A DNA stretch of 64,000 bases, taken from assembly GCA_907165135.1 (NCBI GenBank), contig OU015569.1, positions 7,812,501 through 7,876,500 on the forward strand. The letters run 5' to 3'. Position numbers and translations under genes: made by a program. This document shows positions 1 through 13,200 of this stretch, piece after piece (the stretch's first letter is position 1; each line of letters begins with the position of its first letter). Source of the DNA: Oikopleura dioica. Lineage: Eukaryota > Chordata > Appendicularia > Copelata > Oikopleuridae. The notes beneath the pieces are model-generated. The model did not search any database. It saw nothing but the letters and a program-made list of their open reading frames with translations, and was not told where the DNA came from.

Positions 1-294
1 CACATAATAAAATTTTAAAAACAATGTTCAGCCAGCATCGTTAAATATTCCCTTGATGTTAAATCGGGAGGGCGCCCATTTTCCCTTCTTATTTCCCTTT
101 TCTTACTCATAATCCATGATTCATTACTCATTGAGTAATACTCAATGCATAATTTTATGAAGTTTTACCTGTTGCCTCAGGCAAGGTAGTCATTTTATTG
201 ATAAGAATGAGAGTTACAGAATCGGAAAAAAATTTCCTAGATTTTTCTTGTCGAAAATACGATTGGAATTTACAAGGTAAAGAATAAGTGAAAA

Positions 295-3200
295 TTAACA
301 GACAATTCGGCCTCTAATTGGAGACCAGGAGAATCGACCTTTGCAGACGAACAGTGATCTTTGAGATGAAGATCCATCGGGCCAAATGTGTGTTGGTGCT
401 TTACCATTTTTCTTGCAGGAAACGAGACATTTATTCCCCGTGCAGTTCACAACAATTTCTTCTCTTCTCACTTGAAACAATTATTAGATTTCAAAAGCTT
501 AGAATTATTCGAACCTCCGTATTTCTCATAAATAGAGTTGAAGCAAGTTGTAGTATCCTGGACTTTAGTTGAAGCATAATCTTCAAAACCGCCTACAAGA
601 CCAAGTCCTCTCTGAGAGCCACCTGTGCATGAAGCTTTAACTTTCTTCGGTGCGAATCCTTTTTTGCCGCACTTGATCACCATTTTATTATTTTTAGGGA
701 GCTTTGCAGGGGTCGCTTTCATAGTTGCACCTGCATTCAAGCAAGATAAAATACATTGTGTTTTGTCACAATGAGCATCAAGACTGTTTCTATCCAGAGT
801 ATATCGTGACAATTGGAAGATATCGCCGCATTGTGCATGTACGTGTTTTGGTAATGGTGGTGGTGGAACTGAATTTGTGACTGAAATCTACTCTGTTGAA
901 CCATTTTATACCTTTGCAAGATATCTTTGCTGTTCGGGGGAAGAAAGAAAATTTTCCTTTCTTAGCAGCTCTACATTGAACTTCATCAATTGATGGAGCG
1001 AGGGTCTCATCATCACATTGTACTTTGCAAACTTGATTTTTCCCTACTTGGCGACAATCTCCAATCGAACCAGAGCTACCCGATTGGAAGCTGATCGATG
1101 GTGCGAATTGTCCACACTTAGTTGGTGGAGGAGCTAAAGGTTATGATAACAAACATAAAAAATTCTAACTGTCATACCCAGGCATTTGATTCCTCCAGGT
1201 GCTGATGCAGGAATGAACTTCGTGATTCGTTTGATTGTTTTACATAGAATAGTGGGTACAGACGCAGCGAGCAATGGATCAGTGCATTTTGCTGTGCATG
1301 TTTCAAATTTTCCAGTTTTAGCACATGAAATAGATCCCTCATGTCCAGGAGCAAAGTTAAATTTCGGAGCGAGGTTTCCACATAGAGTATCCTTTTTCTC
1401 GACGCATTTGATTACACCTTTTGCTGGCATGATCTTTCTCTTTTTCCCCTTCACTTGACATTTGATAATCTCAGGACCGATGAGCATTTCATTAGAATCA
1501 GTGCACGAGTTCTTACAAATGTTACTATTACAAATGCTTGATAAGGATCCTCCGCTAGATTTGATATTTTTGAATGAGCCTTCGCCAGGAATGAAATCTC
1601 CACAACTAGTTTTGACGTTGTTCGCTGTTGTTGTCGTGGTGCTGGGAGTAGTGGTCGTTGAAGTAGTAGTCGTTGTCGTGGTCGTAGTCGTGGTCGTAGT
1701 CGTGGTTGTAGTCGTTGTCGTGGTCGTAGTCGTTGTCGTGGTCGTAGTCGTGGTCGTTGTCGTGATCGTAGTCGTGGTCGTGGTCGTGGTCGTTGTCGTG
1801 GTCGTGGTCGTAGTCGTAGTCGTGGTCCTTGTCGTAGTCATAGTCGTTGATGTGGTCGTAGTCGTTGTGGAGGTTGTTGTTGTAGTTGTAGTCGAGGTTG
1901 TTGTAGAACTAGTAGTCGTAGAAGTGCTAGTCGTTTTTGTCGATTTAGTGGAGCTCGTTGTTATTGTCGTTGATGCATTGGTGCTCGCAACTGTTGTAGT
2001 TGGTGGTTCTTGAGTTGTGCTATTCGGTGTGTCTTCATCAAATTTGTTACTTTCTTCCAGGATAACAACATCGTCGAATGACTCTTCTAACAAAATTGTA
2101 GTAGTCGTTGTTGTGGTTGTGGTTGTTGTAGTGGTTGTTGTTGTAGTGGTTGTTGTTGTTGTGGTGGTTGTTGTTGTAGTGGTTGTTGTTGTGGTGGTTG
2201 TTGTCGTAGTGGTTGTTGTCGTAGTGGTTGTTGTCGTAGTGGTTGTTGTCGTAGTGGTTGTTGTCGTAGTGGTTGTTGTCGTAGTGGTTGTTGTTGTCGT
2301 TGTCGTTGTTGTCTTTGTGGTTGTGGTTGTTGTGGTTGTTGTCGTAGTGGTTGTTGTTGATGTAGTAGGGCAATCATCAGTATTGCATTTTCTTCCTTGA
2401 GCAACAGGGCCGTCTTTACAACCATCAGGATGGTTCTCCGCGAATTGGCATTCACGAATTCTTACTGATAAACCTCCGCCACATGATTGAGAGCAATCCG
2501 ACCACTCAGCCCATGATCCCCATTGAGGACAGGGGCGCACATTGCAAAGCTCTGAGTCGAGAGATGATCCTGAGCATTTTCCCTGCTCGCATTCGCGAAA
2601 TCGGAATCGGATTCCACCAATATCTCCGCAGTGCTCCGTGCATTCTTCCCACTCACCCCAATTTGACCAAATTGCTATTAATGTCGTTGTGGTAGTAGAA
2701 GTGGTTGTTGTCGTAGTTGAGGTAGTTGTCGTTGTTGTCGTAGTAGTTGATGTCGTAGTAGTTGATGTTGTTGTAGTCGATGTCGATGTTGTAGTAGTGG
2801 AAGATCGACCAATGAAACTCTCGATCCAGGATGCAGCATGCGACACTTTCGCGTAAACGCCTGGGAAGTTAGGTCTGGCACAACCAAATCCCCATGAAAC
2901 GACACCAATAAGTACAGGTGTATTTCCCTCATCAAGGCAAACCAGGGGACCGCCAGAATCGCCCTGGCAAGAATCTTTACCACCTTCGAGATGACCAGCA
3001 CAGAACATAGAGTCTTCTTTCATGAACCCTTTATAAGACTGGGGATGATTGCACACACTATTTGCAAGAATTGGAAGTTTCAGCTCATTCATTGTTTCAG
3101 CGCTCGCACCACCTTCTTGCAAGAGGCCGAAGCCTGCCGTGAAACAATCTTTGCCAAATGGAACCTGCTCGCCTAAGTCCGGGAGACAAGTTGCCTATAA

Positions 3201-6200
3201 TAAGTTTATAAAAGTCAGACGTAGAAAATGTAAACCTTTGTAGTTTTTTCAAAGAGATCATCATCGTATTCAACCATGCAAAAGTCATTCTCCAGAGTTC
3301 CCTTGTTCCATCCTGGATGCAAATTAATTGACTTCGGAATAACAGCTTCTCCTTTGATTGTTGATTTGTTAAGCCTGTTGAGCATTGTTCTCATCAAGAG
3401 GTTACGGACTGCCGGATCAGAAGTCGCATCAAGAACAGGCTGACAGCAGTGCGCAGCTGTTAATACCCAGTTCTTGGCAATAACCGTTCCTCCACATCCA
3501 ACACGATCAAAATGGACTAGAAATCAAATTAATATTTTTTTAGAAAGAAAATATTTACCTAAAAATGACCATGCTTCTTTTCGACTCTCATCAACCTCAA
3601 GACCACCAACAATTCGATCTCCGTCTCTGCCATCATCAGCTTCAACTACGCCAGATATCAGACCCTTTTCTGTTTCGACACTACTTGGCTCAAAGCCAGC
3701 GGGTACACCGGAAAATACAGGGACTACTAAATTTAGTATGGTATATTTTTAATTGTTTCGTTTTATACCTGGAAGTGATGATGTTTTCTGATCATTTATA
3801 CTTGAATCTTCATCTCCGAAACCGGCGGGCATTCCCGGTCTAACAACAGTAACGACAGGATCCATCATACTACTGCCACGAGTATCAGTTGGATCATTTT
3901 GGCTCATGGAAAATCCTGTTGGTAATCCACTTACTGCTGGCTTTAAACTCACAACGCCAATTTCTTCTCCGATTGGTTCCGCCAATAACGAGTCAAGATC
4001 AAAGTCTTTTGCTTGTACCAGGTTGACTGATGGTCGACTAACCAAGAATTCGGATTCTCTTCGTCGTCTCACGTTGAAGTTAAAAGATGGGAGTTTAAAT
4101 TGACGGAAGTTAGTATCTTCTTCCATTTTGAATCCAGATGGGAGAAGTGGCGGAGCGCTAAATCCACGTTCAAGTACGAGGTTTAAATAGGGTGTAGCCC
4201 GTTCATAATCTGAAGCAGTGAATGAATACCCAACGCCTCTTGATAACCATTGAGTTCTGACGACGGGACAAGTTCCTCCTGGGAAAATATTTGGGGACAC
4301 GTTCATTGTCTGAGCATTTGTTGTACTTGTTGTAGGTGCTTGTGTGGATGAGGTTGTTATTGGAGCTTCAGTAACTGGAGCTTCAGCATCAGGAGTAAAT
4401 GAATCAGATGAAATTTTTTCTCTTAGCCAATCTTCGTAATGCGACATTCTTGTGTAGACGCCAGGTGCATTGGGTCGAGCGCAACCGAAACCCCAGGAAA
4501 CGATTCCTTGGAGAATAGGTTCACGTCCAGGGCTAACGCAAACAAGAGGTCCACCGGAGTCACCCTGGCAAGAATCAAATCCTCCTGCCATAGTTCCGGC
4601 ACACATCATAGTTTCTCTATTGATTTGTCCGTCATATCCATCAGGTCCATTGCATAAATCATGGTCAAGTATAGCCGCCTGGATTTCTTGTAGTACAGCA
4701 CTTGATTTACCGCCTTCACTTGTTGCGCCCCAACCAGCAACGAAGCATTTTCTTCCAACTGGTGGTTCGCGAGTAGAGATACAAACAGGATCAACCTCTG
4801 GATTGTCGAGGTCAATATTTTCAGACGTTCGAAGGAGACAAATGTCGTTATTAATATTCCGATGGTCATATTCTTCATGTATGATAAATTCACTAGGCGT
4901 GAATGTTTTTTCAACTCCTTCAAACGTTGAAGTGTCGAATTCGTTGACAGTAAACGATAATAGATCAAGCGTATTTGGGAAGTCTTTGACAGCATGACAA
5001 CAGTGAGCAGCAGTCACTACCCAATTTGAATTCAGAATGGACCCTCCACAACCGATTCTATTCAATTTGACTATCCAACGCCAAGCTCCTTTGGTTGAGT
5101 CAGATCCTCCGACGATTTTATTTACTTCCAGTTTTTCACCTGCCCGGGTAAGAGGAGAGTTGCATTGTAAATCAGAAGGTAAAAGAGCCATGTTCCCAAT
5201 GGCGATATCAGATGACTCAACTGGTGCAGTAGTTCCGAAGGTATTTCTGTGTATCCAGTCTGCGAGCTTACTGACATGAGCGTAGACACCAGGAAATCCT
5301 TTACGGGCGCATCCAAATCCCCAAGAAACTATTCCAGTCAAAACAGGCTCTCCGTTGTCAACACAGATTAGTGGGCCGCCTGAATCTCCCTGACAACTAT
5401 CGAAGCCTCCTTCTAGACGGCCACAGCAGAACATAGATGGCTTTATAGCGCCTCTGTATATTTCATCTGAATTGCACACTTCTCTGTCAATCATATTCAC
5501 AGACAGTTCTTGAAGGATAGGAGACTGGTCTTCTCCTTCACCAACCGCTCCCCAACCAGCTACATAGCATCTTTGTCCATCAATGGGTTCAATTCCTTTG
5601 TTCGCTAAGCAAGCAAGATCAATGCGGTCGTCGTTGTCAAGTTGAAACGGCTGATTGAAATGGAGTAAACAGATATCAAAGTCAAGTGTTTTCGAATCGA
5701 ATCCTTCATGGATGATCATACGATCTGGAATACGTATAACTTCATCGCCACTAACATCAAACTGTTCATATTCATTGGCGATAGTCTTCAATATTTGAGC
5801 CCAATTATTATGATCTTTCACAGGATGGCAACAATGTGCAGCAGTAACCACCCAATTATCGTCGATGATTGTTCCACCGCAACCGATCGTGGGAAGTCGA
5901 ACAATCCACTTCCATTTTCCTTTTTCCGTAACCGTTCCACCAACAATTCGACTGAGAGCTTCATCGATTTCACCTTGCTTCGTTTGTTTATCAATGTTAT
6001 ATCCCTTAGTTTCCTTGTCTTTTTTATTTGTAGCGCGTTTCCTATCGAGCATGCGCGTAGTGCACTTCAAATTAGTAGGCAAAAGGGCAGGATTTGTTAT
6101 CTCAGTGTCGATATTACGTGATGTTTGTTGAAGAATCCATCTCGACATCTTAGTAACATCAGTGTAAACGCCTGGAAAGCCGGCTCTACCACATCCGAAA

Positions 6201-9047
6201 CCCCATGAGACCATTCCTCTAAGAACTGGTGTATTGTTTTCAACGCAGATCAGAGGGGATCCGGAGTCACCAAGACAGGCGTCGACTGCCCCATCCAGTG
6301 ACCCGGCGCAGAACATAGAAGCTTCGTCAAGCTCGCCATCATACATCTCTTCCTTATTACAAGTCTCACCACCAATGACAGCGACTGTTATTTGACGCAA
6401 GAAGTCGGATTGCGCCGCAGATTGCTCATCTTGAGAGCCCCATCCAGCGACGAAACATCGGCGACCATCAGGAATAACGTCAGTGTCATCAGTAGGGAGA
6501 CAAGCCGTACTGACAGAGTCGCCAGTTTTAACAAAACTGACGATGTCACGGAAGAACATAAGGCATACATCATTATTGAGAAGATCAGGATCGAATTCTG
6601 GATGAATTCTTATTTCATCGGGGACAAGTGTAAACTCGGCCAACTCAGTCATTGATCGATCCCGCTCTGCAAAAGTAACTGCTAATTTTGATAGATCGTT
6701 TCTTGACCCATGACAAACATGACCAGCAGTGAGAACCCAGTGAATGTTGAGAATTGTTGCTGAAGCTGACACGCGCTCCATTCGGGTTAGGAACGTCCAT
6801 GTTCGTCGCTCTTGAACAATTGAACCGCCAACGATACGCTGTATAAAATTCATATCATCGAAACCGTCTTCTGAAAATCGAGATACTCCAAGCTTATTCG
6901 CAAGCATTTTTTTCTTCCATTTCTTTTTCCCTCGTTTTGGAGGCTTATTCACCATATTTGCTACAGTAGATTGCTGCGTTGTCGTCGTTGTTGTCTTTGT
7001 TGGCACCATTCCGGCAAGTTTTCCTGTTGGGAGAAAGCCTTCAAGTTTTGGTGCCATTTCAGCTGGTAGACCTGCCCATTTATTCATAAGGTCAGTTTCT
7101 ACTTCAGTATTATTCATTTTCTCAGCCATTGCAACATCGTTTGTAATAGGACAAAGAAGATCCTTTGGTAATGCAGTCTGCGCGACATTTATAAATTGGG
7201 AGGATGTACTGGCAGTTGTTGGCACTTTCACACCGATCTCTTTGTGCACCCATTCAAGAGCGTGTGTAACTTTCGTGTATACTCCGGGCATTCCAGATCT
7301 TGCACAGCCGAATCCCCAAGAAACAATGCCTCTGAGCACAGGCTGATTATTCTCGTCCATACAAATCAGCGGCCCTCCAGAATCTCCTTGACATGAATCT
7401 GTACCACCACGCAAGTCTCCTGCACACATCATTGTATTTGGATTCACTCTCTTAGACAGTCCCCAACCAGAATTACAGAGTGTTGGGTCAATAGCCATAA
7501 TAGCAGCTTCCTTGAGTTCATTATTGAGTCGATTACTATCTTCATCCACTTTTCCCCAACCAGCGACGAAGCATACTTGCCCTGGCTTTAGATCTTCATC
7601 CCATGGTTTAGGCATGCAAGCTGGGGCTACTCGGTCAGAGTACGGGATATTACTGTACTTAAGAAGGCATATGTCGTTATCAAACGTTTTTGAATTCCAA
7701 TTCGGGTGAACAATTTTTAGAATTGGCCTAAGTAAGAAGTTGGCGTCAGCTGAGGTTCCGATATTGTGATCGCCAAAATTTGTCATCAATTGGCTTAGAG
7801 CAAACGGCTTACAGCAATGAGCAGCCGTCAGAACCCAATTCTTGGCGATGACTGAACCTCCACAACCGATTTGTGGAAATTGTACAATCCAGTCCCATTC
7901 ACCGTTCTTTGCAGTTTGACCGCCGACGATTCGTGTGATCCCGTCGATCGGATTCGAGCATTGAACATCGTTGGGCAAAAGTGTTCCACCAGGGGCTGCA
8001 GTTAAAGGTCTGTCAGTTGTCGTTGGTGTGATAGTTGGACGCGTTCCGGAATCAGCGGCAGCAATTAATTTTGTCTTCTCACGAATCCAGTCGAGATACC
8101 CTTGAGTATCGGTATAAATCATTGGACGATTGCTGCAGCTTTTGGTGTGGCTCATGATTCCTCTTACTACAGGCTCACTCATTCCAGTTTTGCTGTTTTT
8201 TTCTACACAAATAAGTGGTCCACCGAAATCACCAACGCAGGCGCCTGTTCCAGAACAATGAGCTGCTGTATATTTGGTGAAATTCGGATCGAATCGTGGA
8301 CAAACATTATCCGGAATAACTCTGACCAGTTTTTCTTGCAGTTTGTTTTCGAAGGAGCTACCAGACCATCCCCAGCCAGCGACAACACAATTTTGCGGTT
8401 TTTCGAGCTTCACGTCGGGCTCCGGTAGGCAAGCTATATCTGCATCAAGGACCCCATTCACAACCATGTGATGATTGTCGAAATGGAGAAGGCAAATGTT
8501 GTCGGAGTCACTATCATAGAAATTAATGACTATCTGATACCAATCATTGATCACCAATGGCCATAAAATGTGAAAAATATATCAGAACTTTTAAATTTTA
8601 AAATCAACGCTTTGTCCAACTTACGTTACTGGGTCCCAATTTTCGTGCATGATTATTTTATCTGGCCTATGAACTGTTTCAGAGTCATAATAGACGTCTG
8701 AGTCCCAGTCGTTGGCGACGGTGAACAGTTGGTCTAGAGTTTTTCCAGCGCAGCATTTCGCTGATGTCAGAACCCAGTTGGCCCCGATAATCACTCCACC
8801 GCATCGGACTCCTTCGAGATTAACAAGCCACTTGTGAGCTCCGAATTCGGCCGTTTGTCCATCAATTATTCTGATTTGCTCTCGATCAGCGACTGGTAAA
8901 TCATTCCTATTAAAAATATATCAGTAAGTACGTGTTCATCTCTAGGACTTCTTCAACTCACAAAATATTCTCCCGTCGGCACTTGAGGTTTGTCGGTAAA
9001 AGACCGCATAGAGCACCCTGGAAAAGGGCTATAAAGATCGAAATCAT
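295..9047 (-). CDS. Secreted multi-trypsin (polyserase-like) protein with TSP1 repeats, Thr-rich stalks and Cys-rich tail
   Basis: Exon 1 (8962-9047) encodes a signal peptide (MISIFIALFQG, then ALCG). The gene runs leftward through exons 8625-8906, a long exon about 3771-8510, and smaller exons to a stop at 295; about 2,750 residues. Six S1 trypsin-like domains lie near 8867-8098, 7942-7225, 6842-6128, 5951-5232, 5117-4420 and 3625-2812. Domains 2, 4, 5 and 6 keep TAAHC, an Asp box (NDICLL type) and GDSGGPL, with an Asp six residues before the Ser, so trypsin-like cleavage after Arg/Lys is expected. Domain 3 has TAGH and GDSGSP. Domain 1 has lost His and Ser (TSAKC, GDFGGP). After domain 6 come a Thr-rich stretch, two thrombospondin type-1 repeats (WSNWGEWEECTEHCG; WAEWSDCSQSCGGG), two more Thr tracts and several CCP-like Cys modules. 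The family relation to polyserases is established knowledge; a role as an extracellular processing or matrix protein is inference. Confidence 0.85.
881..911 (-). other. 31-nt intron in the protease gene tail
   Basis: The intron has a GTATAA donor and a TTTCAG acceptor. Removing it joins a phase-1 codon between the AKISCK and TNSVPPPP segments of the Cys-rich tail and keeps the frame open across both flanking exons. It is near the lower size limit for animal introns. Confidence 0.75.
1626..2802 (-). repeat. Three Thr-rich tracts coded by ACN triplet arrays, split by TSP1 repeats
   Basis: Three arrays of ACN threonine codons (seen on the plus strand as GTT/GTC/GTA/GTG runs) lie at about 2682-2802, 2098-2364 and 1626-1990. 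The first separates protease domain 6 from the two TSP1 repeats. The second and third flank a short acidic linker around 2000-2095. Such tracts normally form O-glycosylated, mucin-like stalks. Part of the middle tract is a regular 15 nt higher-order repeat, so its length is probably polymorphic and prone to assembly collapse. Confidence 0.85.
8098..8867 (-). other. Catalytically dead trypsin-like domain 1
   Basis: This first S1 domain of the multi-protease starts at IIDGQTAEFG instead of IVGG. The catalytic His position reads TSAKC (Lys in place of His) and the Ser position reads GDFGGP (Phe in place of Ser). The Asp box (DSDNICLL) and the core VAGWGW are kept. A 114 nt intron (8511-8624) splits it. 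It is probably a non-catalytic binding or inhibitory module, as in other serine protease homologues; that role is inferred. Confidence 0.8.
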
Positions 9048-9377
9048 TTTGACAACGATCAGTTACTGCTCTTAGAATCTTATGATATTCGCACTGGACT
9101 TTTATACTCCAGCATAATTGACCTTTTGCGGTGGCGAGTACTATTTTTAGATTTTCCAAAGGTCATCGCATTCCAGAAGGTTGGCGCATGCGTTCCAGCA
9201 AAACGAGATTTTCCTTTGACTGGTATTTCACATGATTACGCATGCTGAGGGTCGACAATCTATCCATCTTTGTCAAAAATGCTTTACCAAGGGTCCGAAA
9301 TTCGGATTCCTAATTGCAAAGATGTTTGATGATGCTTCATATTATTTATGCAGCCTTCAATCTTTTCAACTGAAAAG
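9048..9377. other. Intergenic, upstream of protease gene
   Basis: This stretch holds the 5' flank of the minus-strand protease gene. I see no conserved coding frame or RNA gene in it. It ends at the left arm of the foldback element. Confidence 0.6.
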
Positions 9378-10040
9378 ATCTTGTCACTGATGATTTCATA
9401 AACTTTTTGTGGGGCTGGAAATCGTAAAAACTGCAAGTGCAGTTTTCTTCAGCTCGTCAAGACGAGTCGAATGATGGGTCTAACTCCTGATAATTCTAAG
9501 GATTGACCGGTTTACCGGCTGGTTGCCGGAAAATACGTTGTCACCGGCCGTTTTTGTTCTAGAAGTGATAGATTAATGTTTGACACCGGAAATTGTTCCT
9601 TATAGTCAGTTCTCCTGCAGGCTAAAAGATGAAAGTTTTATCAATTCTCTGAAGGGAGTTATCACTAAAATACTATTTTTGGCAAAAATGGGACTAGAAA
9701 TTAGGAACGTGCAGCAACAACAAAATTTTAGTAAAAATTACTGTTTTTAGTGATAACTCTCTTCAGAGAATTGATACAACCTTCATATTTTAGCCTGCAG
9801 GAGAACTGACTATAAGGAACAATTTCCGGTGTCAAACATTAATCTATCACTTCTAGAACAAAAACGGCCGGTGACAACGTATTTTCCGGTAACCAGCCGG
9901 TAAACCGGTCAATCCTTATAATTATCAGGAGTTAGACCCATCATTCGACTCGTCTTGACCAGCTGAAAAAAACTGCACTTGCAGTTTTTTTACGATTTCC
10001 GGCCCCACAAAAAGTTTTTTGAAATCATCACTGACGAGAT
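9378..10040. mobile_element. Foldback/MITE-like element with about 290 bp inverted arms
   Basis: The left arm (about 9378-9670) and right arm (about 9744-10040) are near-perfect reverse complements. The outer ends read ATCTTGTCACTGATGATTT and, reversed from the right, ATCTCGTCAGTGATGATTT. A spacer of about 73 bp (9671-9743) lies between them. There is no transposase frame, so the copy is non-autonomous. The arms carry a cluster of CCGG-containing words (CCGGTTTACCGG). I cannot see a convincing target-site duplication. It sits in the gap between NIPBL and the protease gene. Confidence 0.85.
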
Positions 10041-10290
10041 AATATGAAATAATTAACAAAATAAAATATTAATATTTGCATGCAATAAAAGCTTCCTGCT
10101 TTCAAAGGCCCTTTGACAAAGGGTTAACAATGGAACTGTCACACAACAATCATAGACAGAATTCTCCGAAAAGTTGGTCCACGGTGGTCATTTTTCGAGA
10201 GATGGAATGGACTCAATTTTCTGTTCTTATTTATTTTAAGTGTATGTAACATGGTTTTTGTGGCTCGGCAGTAGTGAATATGGTAGAAAC

Positions 10291-13200
10291 TTATCCGTAA
10301 GGGTTAAAATCAGATCCAGAAGAGTCTGAGTCTTCTATCCTTCTCCTGCGTTTTTTCTTTGTACCCTTGGTCTTTTTCTGTTGAATTTTCTTTCGCGCTT
10401 TGTCCAAAATCTAAGAGGGCGATGCACAAAGAAATCGATGTCAATAATTATCACCTGAACTTGTTTTTCTTCTCCATCAGTATCACGATCGGAATCGAGG
10501 TCGTCTTTTGGCTTTTTGGAGTGGCTTTTGTTGCATTTTTGCTTCCATCTCCAACTGAGAGGTGAGCGACGCTTTGGCTTATTTTTGATGAGTATCACTT
10601 CTTAGAGTTTGTTGCCTACCTTTGGGTTTTGAGTCTTCATCAGATGAGTCGCAAATTTCATCAAAATCATACATAAGCTTTTTGAGCTTGAAGTACATCT
10701 TTACAGCCATGAGTTGGGTTTCTTCTGATTCTCCATTTCGATATTGACCCGCAAGGTATTCTATTACCTCGCGTGGCTCAAAAGTAGGCCCAGACTTTCG
10801 AGAGGCAGGCTAAATCATTTTTGAGTACGTGCAGAACTTCTTTACTCACTTTTGATTTGGACTCAACAGCAGCGGAATCATTTGAGTATGCGTCAATTTT
10901 CTTATCTGAGATCGAGAACGCTTGTTTAAAGTAAATCTTCAGCCAAAGCAGCATAAAAATTGAAAGTGCCCTGCGCAGAAAATGAAGAACTTCAGCTGAT
11001 CCTGGTAGTCGATTCTTCACACGGGCAACCGTCTCCTCGTCTTCTGGATCACAGTCTGAGTCCGAATCGTTTGCGTTCGGATTGTCGGTTTCCATACATT
11101 CAACTGGTTCCAGTTGCTGGATAAAATAATAGTATGACATTCTTGACAAGAACAAATTACCTTTTCGAAAGTATGGATAAGATCGTTTCCTGCGCCGTTG
11201 ATTTTTGTGTCTGCGTGTTTAATGATAAACAACACATCTTCGATCACTGTATGCGGAAAGTACGCAAGATTGTCCGCTTAAATGATGGTTAGTCAGCTGA
11301 AATCGAGTTGATTTCTTACCAATATACAGAAGTAAATCCATTGGTGATTTATGGTCATCGAAAATGGATAGAAGTTGGGTAATGAAGGCCTATGAAATTG
11401 TGTGCTTTGTTATTAAAAGAAACTATCATACCCGTTTATGTTTTTTCTCTTTCAGTAAAGTATACAGGTGACAGCAGGAAGCTGTTTTTCCATACTCGAG
11501 GTTCAAGTAACCTCGTGGGATCTTATCGTCGTAGATTGGGGTCTCCTCTTCGTCGTCGAATATCAGCGACCCGAACGAGATAACCCTCGCAACTTTAAAG
11601 GCTGAAAAATTCATGTCGTGTATTTCTTACGATTAGCGAAATTACCCTTTTTGAGGCCGCGAAGAGCCTCTACGTAAATAACGTTTTGACGTTTATTGAT
11701 CTCGTGCATAACGTGATCAGCAGAGGTTCGTAAAGAAGAAACTTTCGGGTCGGCAGAGGCAGCGATGAGAGTCGGCAGGAGTCCCATCGGGGCTACCAAG
11801 CCTTGATTTTGAACTTTGATGACTACAGAAAGACAGGCTTTTCTAACAATGGCTTCGGTTGAAATATAGGCGTCCTGAAATCGCGAATTAGAAATGGCTT
11901 ACTCAAGTATAACTCACTTGAATTTGCTTTAAAAAGAGCTGTATAACAGCTGAAGACTGTGAGGATCTTACATCCTCCATTTCTTTAATATTCTCCTCTT
12001 TTACTTCCTCTTTTTGTTCGCTATCCTTCTCGGAGGAAAGGTTACGGCTTCGCTCTTTTTCTTTGATCTCTTTCTCCATAAGCTGTTGTTGTTCTCGCTC
12101 GGTTATTCGACGATCTTCTTCCTTCAGATAGCTGTCGAAGTTTTGAAGGGCAACATGACGGAGCTTCTCGTTTTCGGAATTCAGCACTCCGTCATAGAGA
12201 GCCTTAAAAATGAGCCGTTATTTTGTTGTTATTTTTTTATATCTACCTTGGTCATATCCATAAGCATAAAGCTGGGTTCCTGTACCATAAGCATTCCTAA
12301 CGCGGAGAGAACGGCCATCTGAAGGTCAAGCATTTCGATGGTTACTAATGAAAGCAGTTTTTCGTATGTTTCTGCTTTTATTTTTATATCCAAGCCGGCT
12401 GATATTTCTTTCTTGTCGAAGTCGAAAGTTTTGTGCAAAAATCCAATGATTCGAATTGAGCGCAGAAAAAGACACTTCTTTGATCCAGCCATGACTTCTT
12501 CAATGTTATCACTGTCGACTACCTAAAGAATATAATAGCTGTAGCTGAATACAATAGAGTTAGCTTGCCTTCTTGACAAATGAGTAGTAGCGCTTGAAGA
12601 TGTCCCAGACGAGTTGATAACGTTTGGAAACTTTGTTCACAAGAGCACCAAGGCAAGCGATCGCGCCTTCAGCAACCACTTCGTGCGAGAACATAATTAT
12701 TTTCATTAAATCCATTTCCAGTGAACTCAGGAAATCTTTTGACGGATGCGACATGAGTGGCAAGCAGAGTTCCAGGATCTTCTCGGTTTTGGTAAGGATT
12801 TGAATATCTCTCTGAGTCGTCGGTTTTCGTGAAAGATAAGGATGTAGAATTTTCACGTAAGGTACAATGAGTGTCGGTTCTACATTTGCAATCAGCAACA
12901 TTGTTGTGAAGCAGGCAACCATCCGAGATTTCTCCTCTAGACTCTCTTCTTTAACTATATTCGACACACAATCAGCAATTTGTCGGCAACTTTCGATGGC
13001 GTCTCGCGAGAGATCAGCATTGTTGCCCTTGATCAGCCCCTTGAGCAAATCCTGTAGCCACTCAACATCTGGGCAACTCGCGACTACGTCAATCACAACT
13101 GTTACTTTTGCAGAAACTTTTGCCTTGAATTCGCGATGATCCTGGTCAACTGGAGTGAACCACAATTTTGAAAATACTTCCAAGACAAGTTTTTTTATTC

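Noticed and set aside
1462-2400. Plus-strand frames coding poly-Val (and minus frames rich in Asn/His or Gln)
   Set aside because: They are other-frame readings of the ACN threonine arrays of the protease gene.
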